Assembly: GCA_007127275.1 (NCBI GenBank)
Contig: SKZP01000469.1
Coordinates: 1-5,154 of the forward strand
Source: Planctomycetota bacterium
GTDB lineage: Bacteria > Planctomycetota > UBA8742 > SKZP01
DNA length: 5,154 nt
Direction of reading: 5' to 3'
A model generated the notes under the pieces. It was given only the letters and a program-made list of their open reading frames with translations. It did not search any database and was not told the origin of the DNA. The position numbers and the translations under genes were made by a program. Positions 1 to 5,154 of the stretch are shown here, piece after piece (the first letter of the stretch is position 1; each line of letters opens with the position of its first letter).

Positions 1-1254
1 GAAGACGGCACCCAGGTTTCCGTTTGCGTAGACGACGTGCGTGGTGCCGGCATGATCGACCGATTCCGGGAAGCCGATTCCGACGTCGGCGCGGCCGTTG
101 CCGGTAAGATCCCCGAGCCCGCTGACCGCGGGAATGGTCTGCCGGGCGCTTGCGTCGAAGATGCGTTTAAACGCCGTGAACGAAACGCCGTCGGGATTGT
201 CGAGCTCCAACGTTGCCGAGGGGCCGATGGCGTCGCCGTAGACGAGATACGCCACGGTGCGACTGAGGGTGCCACCGGTGCTGCTCGTTCGCTCCGTTCC
301 AATAAGAATCTCGGGATGCCCCGAGCCGGTGGCGTCGCCGATTCCGGCGAGGTGCGAGCCGATGGTGAAGTTGCTCGTCGGCACGATGGCGACACCGTTG
401 CTGCCGTCGAGCTCGGTCGCCGGGCGCATCGACGCCGGCAACGAGGCTCCGCCGTAAATCAGGTAGACCGCCCCGTCTTCATGGGGAGCCTGTTCGTCGA
501 AGTTCGGCGCACCGACGAGGATGTCGTTGTAGCCGTTGCCGTTGACGTCCCCCGCACCGGAGAGGGCGTAGCCGAGGTAGTGACCACCGTGGCCGGTGAT
601 CACCATCCCCTGGTTGCCGAGGTTCGTCAGGTCGATCGTCGCGGTGTGCAGGTCTTCGTCGCCGAAGATCAGGTAGGCCCGTCCGCGCTCGGGGGTCGTC
701 GTCGACCCCTCGAACGGCTCCGCAATGAGGATGTCGTCGTGACCGTTGCCGTTGACGTCGCCGACACCGCTGACACGGTAGCCGAGGCGGGAGCCGAGGC
801 CGGTACCGACGATGCGCAACGAGAGAGTGCTTGCGTCGATTTCCCCGCCCGCCCCTTCGATGTCGTGCTTGCCAAAGGCGATGTAGACGGCGCCAGCATT
901 AGGGTACAGGCCGCCGTCGTGGAGGGGCGCTCCGATGGCGAAGTCCTGGTAGCCGTCGCCGTTGACGTCGCCGAGGGCGGCGACACGATAGCCGAAATCT
1001 TGATTGAACTGTTGTGCGAGAATGCGCACGCCCTTCTCCGGCTCCTGGCCTGGATTCCACGACTTGAGTTCGTGGGTCGCCTCGCTCGCGAGGTGTGGGC
1101 CGCCGTATTGCACGATCACTGCGCCACCGCTGCCGTGGCCGGGGGCGCCGACGGCGAAGTCCGGAAAGCCATTGCGGTTGATGTCGCCGAGGCCCGCGAC
1201 CGCGTAGCCGAAGTGGGCCTCGTTCTCCTCGGCTCCCACGATGCGGGTGGCGTC
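1..1254 (-). repeat. Six FG-GAP (integrin-alpha-like) repeats
   Basis: The glycine opening each calcium-type loop falls at residues 474, 546, 616, 686, 757 and 832, a period of 70-75 residues. Loops 1-4 (GDINRNG, GDVNGDG, GDVNGNG twice) keep the D-x-N-x-(N/D)-G ligand pattern. Loops 5 and 6 (GDATGSG, GDLTGNG) have Thr at the third position. The 'GAP' part is intact in repeats 1, 2 and 4 but reads AEP, GTE and GFP in repeats 3, 5 and 6. Strands of the type GAVYLIYG follow the loops. Family propellers usually have seven blades, so another repeat may lie beyond the left edge. The DNA coding for the loops is itself locally similar (near 529-552, 741-764 and 951-975). Confidence 0.92.
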
Positions 1255-2607
1255 GAGACCATCACGCGCCGCCAGGTCGAACTCGGGCCGGATCATCCCG
1301 AGGTTCAGCGCGAACGGTTCCACCAATTCGTCGTAGGGGCCGAACTCGGTGTCGAAGGCGCGAATGCGCAACTCCACTTCGCCGACGAAGCGCGGCTTGC
1401 CAGCCGCGGCCAGATCGGCGCGGGCATCCCAGGAAAGCAGATACTCCTCCCCTTCCTCCGAGGTGTCGAACAGTCCGCCGATGCTTGTCGTCTCCCACGC
1501 CCCACTGTCGTCGAGTCGGTACTCGACCTGTACGATGGCATCATCCTCTTCCGCGTCGGCAAGCTCGATCCGGACGGGAACGGCATACCCGTACGGAAGG
1601 ACCGGGTAGGCCTCCCCGGGGAACGGCCCTGCGGGGAAGGGATTGTCCCGAAACGTCGCCACCGGCGGCGTGTTGTGACGCAGCGTGAACTCGCCGGTCC
1701 TCGCGACGTTCGAGTTCAGCACGGCGGAGCCGGCGGTGGAGTGGTCGCGCGCCTGGATCCGCACCTCGCCGCGGCCGCGGTAGCCCAGCCCGTCCAAGTC
1801 CGTCTCCGCGTCCCACAACACCAGGTGGTCGAGTCCCCCCTCCGAGGCGGGCGCCGAGGGCCACTGGCCGACCACCGGCACGAAGCTCGCTTCCGTCCAG
1901 TCGTCGAGTGGCTCGTCGTTCAATCCCGTCGTCCCCTCCTCGAGCTTGAACTCGACAATCAGTTCCAGCGGGTCGCTCGAGCTGTCCGTGAGCGTGAAAA
2001 ATATCGGCACACTGGCTGTGAAGGTGTCGTCCACGGGCACAACCGAGACCTCCGGCGCGTCGTTGCCGAAAACGATCGTCGCCGTGACGCTCGAGCCGGT
2101 GTTGTCGTCGTCGCGCGGCGTGATCCGCAGGTCGATCTCGCCGAAGTAGCCGTAGTCGGGCGCGCCCGGCGGATCCGTCCAGGTCAGCGTCGCCTCGGTG
2201 CCGCCGGAGGAGCCTTGTACGCTGCTCGGATCAAGCGTGCCTTCACGAAAGCCCTTGCCGTCGTCGAGGTCGTATTCCAGCGTAAGCCGCACGGTGTCCC
2301 CCTCGGAGTCGAAGACGGTCATGGGAATCTCCACCGGGCCGGCCCAGCGCTCAATGGACCCGAGCACCACCGCCGGCGGCTGATTCTCCTCCTCCGTCGC
2401 CTTGAGGCCGAGCCAGACACCAAGCCCCGCCCCCAACGCCGGGCCGCAACCGAGGCTCAACGCGGCGACAAGCCCCAGCAAGCCCGCCAATGCGCGGCGC
2501 GAACACGCAACGGCCCCACAGGACGCAGCAGGCGCCGCCCCCTCGTCGGAGCTGTACGTCTCGCGGCCATTCCAACGAACATGCGTGGTAGGTGTCGAAA
2601 GGTTCAT
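1..2607 (-). CDS. Exported FG-GAP beta-propeller protein with three Ig-like modules (3' end outside window)
   Basis: Reading the minus strand from the ATG at 2605-2607 gives 869 codons without a stop to the window edge, so the C-terminus is missing. Order of parts: signal segment (residues 1-54), three homologous beta-rich Ig-like modules (about 75-181, 182-311, 312-438), then six FG-GAP repeats (about 452-869) with cores such as GDVNGDGYQDFAIGAP at 546-561. FG-GAP repeats form the blades of integrin-alpha-type propellers, and their DxNxNG loops bind calcium. The role is therefore probably a cell-surface or secreted binding or adhesion protein; no catalytic motif is visible and the ligand is unknown. 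The start is the first usable one: no in-frame ATG, GTG or TTG lies between it and the hydrophobic core, and none was found in the roughly 90 bases upstream. No good Shine-Dalgarno sequence precedes it. The gene is transcribed away from the lpxH-like gene. The coding call is firm because the repeats stay in frame throughout; the function is weakly constrained. Confidence 0.93.
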   Translation of the reverse strand, partial: MNLSTPTTHVRWNGRETYSSDEGAAPAASCGAVACSRRALAGLLGLVAALSLGCGPALGAGLGVWLGLKATEEENQPPAVVLGSIERWAGPVEIPMTVFDSEGDTVRLTLEYDLDDGKGFREGTLDPSSVQGSSGGTEATLTWTDPPGAPDYGYFGEIDLRITPRDDDNTGSSVTATIVFGNDAPEVSVVPVDDTFTASVPIFFTLTDSSSDPLELIVEFKLEEGTTGLNDEPLDDWTEASFVPVVGQWPSAPASEGGLDHLVLWDAETDLDGLGYRGRGEVRIQARDHSTAGSAVLNSNVARTGEFTLRHNTPPVATFRDNPFPAGPFPGEAYPVLPYGYAVPVRIELADAEEDDAIVQVEYRLDDSGAWETTSIGGLFDTSEEGEEYLLSWDARADLAAAGKPRFVGEVELRIRAFDTEFGPYDELVEPFALNLGMIRPEFDLAARDGLDATRIVGAEENEAHFGYAVAGLGDINRNGFPDFAVGAPGHGSGGAVIVQYGGPHLASEATHELKSWNPGQEPEKGVRILAQQFNQDFGYRVAALGDVNGDGYQDFAIGAPLHDGGLYPNAGAVYIAFGKHDIEGAGGEIDASTLSLRIVGTGLGSRLGYRVSGVGDVNGNGHDDILIAEPFEGSTTTPERGRAYLIFGDEDLHTATIDLTNLGNQGMVITGHGGHYLGYALSGAGDVNGNGYNDILVGAPNFDEQAPHEDGAVYLIYGGASLPASMRPATELDGSNGVAIVPTSNFTIGSHLAGIGDATGSGHPEILIGTERTSSTGGTLSRTVAYLVYGDAIGPSATLELDNPDGVSFTAFKRIFDASARQTIPAVSGLGDLTGNGRADVGIGFPESVDHAGTTHVVYANGNLGAVF
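1294..2385 (-). repeat. Three homologous Ig-like modules in the FG-GAP protein
   Basis: Three protein-level repeats of about 107-130 residues. Each opens with an Asn-x-(Ala/Pro)-Pro linker: NQPPAVVL at 75, NDAPEVSV at 182 and NTPPVATF at 312. Each then has a strand ending in an acidic turn: EYDLDDGKGF at 111, EFKLEEG at 219 and EYRLDDSGAW at 362. A (T/L/S)W-containing strand follows near 143, 265 and 393, and each closes with a GE(I/V)xxRIxxxD-type strand at 156, 280 and 409. The pattern resembles bacterial Ig-like or cadherin-like stalk domains rich in Asp and Glu. Such modules usually act as spacers or in binding; the specific family is not identified here. Confidence 0.7.
2446..2607 (-). 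other. N-terminal export signal, lipoprotein-like, with an RR pair
   Basis: Residues 1-54 of the FG-GAP protein. A polar leader of about 35 residues is followed by S-R-R at 36-38, a hydrophobic core at 39-53 and Cys54 preceded by L-S-L-G. This fits the broad lipobox pattern: no charged residue in the six positions before it, Gly at -1. The stretch after Cys54 stays hydrophobic to about residue 69, so a signal anchor, or signal peptidase I cleavage near A-L-G (57-59), is also possible. The arginine pair raises the possibility of Tat export, but the rest of the Tat consensus is poor. Export itself is likely; the type of processing is uncertain. Confidence 0.55.
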
Positions 2608-2683
2608 GGCGAACTCGCAAGTCGAGGGTGGACGTGTCGCGTAGCGGGAGAGCGCGTTTGGAGCTGACAGGAACGTGATTCGG

Positions 2684-2709
2684 AACCTTGTGCGTTACGA
2701 GCGAAGGTT
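2684..2709. repeat. Inverted repeat AACCTT-N14-AAGGTT
   Basis: Perfect 6-bp arms at 2684-2689 and 2704-2709 are separated by 14 bp, so their centres lie 20 bp apart, about two helical turns. The dyad begins 77 bp upstream of the FG-GAP start codon, where a regulator could bind. The AAGGTTA of the right arm recurs at 3034-3040 beside the other gene's start. Short arms like these occur by chance, so an operator role is speculative. Confidence 0.25.
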
Positions 2710-2947
2710 ATGCAAGGTGGAGGAAGATGAGTCGCGCAGGCCTGACGAGTCACATCGAGCCGCGCAACCGACGACAACGAAGCAGAGCCGCGCGCAGGTG
2801 CTCATCTTTGGAAGCCGAACGCGACGAACGCCAGGGAAACTACGAGAGCGCGGCACAACGGAAAGGGACGAATACGATGCATGGGAGTCTCGGAGAAGCG
2901 AGAAAAGTATGTCGGACTGCGAAATGGGCGGAACAGATGGGAGACGG

Positions 2948-2976
2948 TTGGGCCTGTCGGTGCCGTAGTGTATTCT
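2948..2976 (+). promoter_or_regulatory. Candidate sigma70-like promoter for the lpxH-like gene
   Basis: A -35-like TTGGGC at 2948-2953 and a -10-like TATTCT at 2971-2976 are separated by exactly 17 bp. They match the consensus at 3 of 6 and 4 of 6 positions. Transcription would begin near 2983. That leaves almost no leader before the GTG at 2990 but about 64 nt before the GTG at 3047, and so favours the later start. The match is modest and promoter consensus in this organism is unknown. Confidence 0.35.
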
Positions 2977-3031
2977 GCCGCCGCACCGGGTGTCCAACAC
3001 GCCGCTGCGCGCCGCAGCCGGGTTCCCTTCT

Positions 3032-3037
3032 GAAAGG
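3032..3037 (+). promoter_or_regulatory. Ribosome binding site supporting the GTG start at 3047
   Basis: GAAAGG lies 9 nt before the GTG at 3047 and is a reasonable Shine-Dalgarno match. The earlier in-frame GTG at 2990 has no comparable purine-rich site before it. This site decided the start given for the lpxH-like gene. Confidence 0.5.
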
Positions 3038-3046
3038 TTAAGCGGC

Positions 3047-4003
3047 GTGGTCGAGTCAGGGTTCGGTACAAACGAAACGGTCGTCCCGTCGCGCCGCAGC
3101 AGGCGTCATCTGCGCTGGGTCGACAAACGCACGCCGCCCGCGCGAACGCTTGAGATTGGCCCGCCCAAGCGCTTGCTGATTCTCGGCGACGTTCACCTCG
3201 ACGCCCACAGCCCGCGAGCCTGGGGAAACCTTCGCACGTTTCTCGAACGGCTCGAGCCCTCGCACACCGCGGGACTCGTCTGCCTGGGAGACTTGTTCGA
3301 GTACTACCTCGGTGCGAAGCACCTGCGTGGGCCGCTCGGCGAAGCGGCCGAGCTACTCGCGCAGGTTGTGCAACGTGGCATTGCCGTCTACCTCGTGCCG
3401 GGCAACCGCGACTTTTTGATCGGCGAGGAGTTTCGCCAGCGTGGCATTGAGGTCTTCTCGCACGGACTTCGCCTGCATCTGCGTCTCGGCGGCGCCCACC
3501 CGAGCCCCGGGGCGACGGCGAGGTCCGCGCCACCAGCGGCGTTGTGGATTGTGCACGGCGACGAGTTAATGCCGGAGAGTGGCCTGCACCGTAGTTGGAG
3601 TCGGCTCTCGCGCACCCGCTTCGCGCGGCTCGCCACCCAAGCGATGCCGGTCGCGCTGCTCGACTGGGCGGCACGCCGCATGCGCGAGCAAAGCCGGCGC
3701 CGCCACCGCCGCCGGGCACGGACCCCTGAAGCGCGGCTGCCGCGCGTCTCGCCCACGGTCGCCGCCTCGTTGCTCGCAGCTTGGGCCGAGGAATCCGGCG
3801 CGGCGCACTGGCTGGTTACGGGACATTTTCATGTGCCGTTGCTCGAGCGCAACGACCGCGGCGGCTTATTGACCGTCGGAGAGTGGGACGGCCTCGGCGG
3901 CGTCGTCGGCTGCTTCAGCGGCGAAGACGGCGCAGGCGGCGTCACGGGCCGTTTGCTGCACTCCTCGGAGGCGGTGAGCCTAGCGATGGTGCATCAAGGC
4001 TGA
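3047..4003 (+). CDS. lpxH: LpxH-like UDP-2,3-diacylglucosamine diphosphatase (metallophosphoesterase)
   Basis: A 318-residue product by the chosen start. The calcineurin-type metal site is complete: GDVHL (Asp48, His50), GDLFE (Asp82), GNRDFL (Asn120), VHGD (His170) and GHFH (His260, His262). GDLFE, GNRDFL(I)G, the HGDEL region and the R-R-M-R-x-x-S segment at 210-216 match LpxH rather than generic phosphoesterases. LpxH hydrolyses UDP-2,3-diacylglucosamine to lipid X plus UMP at the inner membrane, an early lipid A step. E. coli LpxH is about 240 residues; the extra length here is an Arg-rich N-terminal tail of about 40 residues, about 15 residues between Asn120 and His170 (Pro/Ala/Gly-rich, near 146-165), and a slightly longer Arg-rich stretch near 214-232. 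A longer form from the GTG at 2990 (337 residues) remains possible. The gene overlaps the convergent PAP2 gene by 62 bp. A related phosphoesterase with another substrate cannot be excluded. Confidence 0.87.
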   Translation: MVESGFGTNETVVPSRRSRRHLRWVDKRTPPARTLEIGPPKRLLILGDVHLDAHSPRAWGNLRTFLERLEPSHTAGLVCLGDLFEYYLGAKHLRGPLGEAAELLAQVVQRGIAVYLVPGNRDFLIGEEFRQRGIEVFSHGLRLHLRLGGAHPSPGATARSAPPAALWIVHGDELMPESGLHRSWSRLSRTRFARLATQAMPVALLDWAARRMREQSRRRHRRRARTPEARLPRVSPTVAASLLAAWAEESGAAHWLVTGHFHVPLLERNDRGGLLTVGEWDGLGGVVGCFSGEDGAGGVTGRLLHSSEAVSLAMVHQG

Positions 4004-5039
4004 GCGACGAGGGATACCCCGTCGGTGGCGCAGGGGCACTGCCCCAGCCGCTTTGCGGACTCAAGACGACCGGCTCCGCCTTTCCCCCGAGGGCGGCCGG
4101 CCGCGGCATCCGCCAGAGGCGCAGGAACCACACATACAGCAGACGCCAGCCGACCACGAACGTCAGCACGGCAAGGGGTCCCGCCGCCCAAGCGAACGGC
4201 AACTCAAGCATCACCATCAGCACGACCACCGGCGCATACACCACAAACGCGAGCCACAAGGAAAGGCGTTGCGCCCAGCGCTTCGGCGCCCCGGACTTCG
4301 GTGGCTCCTCGGGCAATCCAGCCGCGAGGAAACGAACCCACCCAGGGACCGGACCCGCCCGACTACTCCGCCAGCGCACGAGCTTTCGCACGCCCCAAAA
4401 CGCGAGGATTACAAAGCCCCAGCCAATCAGCGCCCCGGGCAACAAGTCGAGAACAAAGTGATGTCCCCCGTACACGCGGGCAAGCGCGGTAAAGGAGGCC
4501 GCCGTAAACAACGGCAAGGCAAGCGCGGGAAAATACGCCGCCAATGCCGCCGCCAGCGCGAACGAATACTGCGTATGGCCCGAGGGAAACGCCCGTGTGA
4601 TCAGTAGCGCGTCATGCGGCCGCTCAAGGTCAATCCGGTAGCCAATGGCTTCGGTAAACCAGGGCTCGAGTTCCGCCCCGGAGACGCGACGGTAGTTCCA
4701 AGCGGGCAAGAAATGCTCCCGCTCCACCTGGGGCTCGAGAAACACTCGGGCCGGTCGCGACCGGTCGAAGGTGTCCTTGGCAACGCCGTTGACCGCGGCA
4801 CCGGCGCCAATGCCAATCAGCAACAGAAGTGCGCGCGCCCAAAAGATCTTCGGCGTACGCGAGGCGTACCACAGCCCGACAAGCACGACGAGCGCAATGA
4901 AGAACTCGCCGAGCGTGTTCATCACCAGCATAAAGTGATCAATCTGCGTGCGCTGCCAACTGTCCTCGGGCCGCATCCCCTGATAAATGAGCTTGAACAA
5001 CTCCTGGTCAAAGGTAATCAGCAATTCGAGGAAAGACAT
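3942..5039 (-). CDS. PAP2-family integral membrane phosphatase with C-terminal extension
   Basis: A 365-residue product with the complete PAP2 signature: KX6RP at Lys88-Arg95-Pro96, PSGH at 152-155 and (S)RX5HX3D at Arg188-His194-Asp198, with Ala187 in place of the usual Ser. In this family one histidine forms the phospho-intermediate and the other assists, and the site faces the periplasm. Hydrophobic segments lie near 43-59, 67-86, 157-180 and 200-217, with two more (261-280, 284-304) beyond the usual core. Then comes a Pro/Ser/Ala-rich tail of about 55 residues. Likely substrates are lipid phosphates such as phosphatidic acid, phosphatidylglycerol phosphate, undecaprenyl pyrophosphate or lipid A phosphates; the sequence does not choose. 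The ATG at 5039 puts a normal short N-terminus before the first helix. The frame stays open upstream to the window edge (a TTG at 5111 could add 24 residues), and no clear Shine-Dalgarno sequence is visible. The last 62 bp overlap the end of the lpxH-like gene. Confidence 0.92.
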   Translation of the reverse strand: MSFLELLITFDQELFKLIYQGMRPEDSWQRTQIDHFMLVMNTLGEFFIALVVLVGLWYASRTPKIFWARALLLLIGIGAGAAVNGVAKDTFDRSRPARVFLEPQVEREHFLPAWNYRRVSGAELEPWFTEAIGYRIDLERPHDALLITRAFPSGHTQYSFALAAALAAYFPALALPLFTAASFTALARVYGGHHFVLDLLPGALIGWGFVILAFWGVRKLVRWRSSRAGPVPGWVRFLAAGLPEEPPKSGAPKRWAQRLSLWLAFVVYAPVVVLMVMLELPFAWAAGPLAVLTFVVGWRLLYVWFLRLWRMPRPAALGGKAEPVVLSPQSGWGSAPAPPTGYPSSLSLDAPSLGSPPPRSAANGP

Positions 5040-5154
5040 GCCGGACTCGCGGGCAGGGAGGCAGCAGCGCAGTGAAAACAGGCCGGCGCATCCAGCCACA
5101 AGCCCGCACAAAGCGCAAGCAAATCCACGGATGCCGCCGGCTCTTGTTGCAGCA
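5040..5154. other. Upstream edge of the PAP2 gene, nothing assignable
   Basis: These 115 bp precede the PAP2 gene. The PAP2 frame is open through them, so an N-terminal extension or a start outside the window cannot be excluded. Another minus-strand frame is open from the window edge and closes at a stop just inside the PAP2 gene, so the tail of an upstream overlapping gene is also possible, but its residues show no recognisable pattern. No promoter or terminator is evident. Confidence 0.4.

Larger units (their letters stand above)
2608..3046. other. Divergent intergenic region
   Basis: This 439-bp stretch separates the start of the FG-GAP gene (leftward) from the start chosen for the lpxH-like gene (rightward). 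Overlapping open frames cross it on both strands, but none gives a recognisable domain and none has a convincing ribosome binding site. Base composition is less G+C-rich around 2840-2940 than in the flanking genes, as expected of non-coding DNA. It holds a candidate promoter and ribosome binding site for the rightward gene, a 6-bp dyad near the leftward gene, and a 9-bp direct repeat (GAGCCGCGC at 2757 and 2785). No tRNA-like or riboswitch-like fold was recognised by eye. Confidence 0.6.

Noticed and set aside
37..2667. 876-codon plus-strand open reading frame, the longest closed frame in the window
   Set aside because: It is exactly codon-aligned antisense to the FG-GAP gene. In such a frame a stop appears only where the real gene uses TTA, CTA or TCA, which are rare in this G+C-rich DNA. 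The translation has repetitive V-A-V-D-V patterns that are mirror images of the GDVNG loops and matches no domain I recognise.
2757..2793. Direct repeat GAGCCGCGC (2757-2765 and 2785-2793) as a regulatory iteron or mobile-element scar
   Set aside because: Two copies of a 9-bp G+C-rich word are easily expected by chance in this DNA, and no further copy or transposase-like gene is nearby.
2675..3041. Plus-strand frames of 97 and 117 codons in the divergent intergenic region
   Set aside because: They have no recognisable motif, a hydrophilic composition rich in Arg, Ser and Glu, and no good ribosome binding site. They also overlap each other and the candidate promoter.
2802..3719. 305-codon minus-strand frame, Arg- and Ala-rich
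   Set aside because: It is antisense to most of the lpxH-like gene, which has all its metal-binding motifs in frame. Its composition is typical of a shadow frame; only its last 26 codons lie clear of that gene, and these are noted separately.
4033..4045. GGGGCA-C-TGCCCC palindrome just after the lpxH-like stop as a terminator
   Set aside because: The loop is too tight, no T run follows, and it lies within the PAP2 coding sequence.
4025..4607. Plus-strand frames of 155 and 184 codons inside the PAP2 gene
   Set aside because: They are Arg/Pro/Gln-rich and antisense to the PAP2 coding sequence, whose catalytic motifs and membrane segments are clear.

Overview
The window comes from a G+C-rich bacterium with strong G/C preference at third codon positions. 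A gene resembling lpxH, for lipid A biosynthesis, and a putative lipoprotein signal point to a Gram-negative with an outer membrane. Secreted FG-GAP propeller proteins with Ig-like modules are common in myxobacteria-like, planctomycete-like and related environmental lineages. That placement is an inference, and the sequence does not fix a phylum.

Three protein genes are supported. (1) Positions 1-2607, minus strand, hold the first 869 codons of a large exported protein that runs off the left edge. It has a signal segment, three homologous Ig-like modules and at least six FG-GAP beta-propeller repeats. (2) Positions 3047-4003, plus strand, encode a calcineurin-like metallophosphoesterase of the LpxH type (UDP-2,3-diacylglucosamine diphosphatase), with an Arg-rich N-terminal extension. 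(3) Positions 3942-5039, minus strand, encode a multi-pass PAP2-family membrane phosphatase with all three signature motifs and two extra C-terminal membrane segments.

Genes 1 and 2 diverge from a 439-bp intergenic region. It holds a plausible sigma70-like promoter and a ribosome binding site for gene 2, and a small dyad upstream of gene 1. Genes 2 and 3 converge and overlap tail to tail by 62 bp. The last 115 bp (5040-5154) lie upstream of gene 3 and hold nothing assignable.

All three products would act in the cell envelope: an exported Ca-binding-type propeller, a lipid A precursor hydrolase and a lipid-phosphate or undecaprenyl-pyrophosphate-type phosphatase. They are not in one operon, so a shared pathway is only a possibility. 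I see no RNA gene, CRISPR array, insertion sequence or evident novel system. The largest open reading frame by length (876 codons on the plus strand across 37-2667) is an antisense shadow of gene 1.
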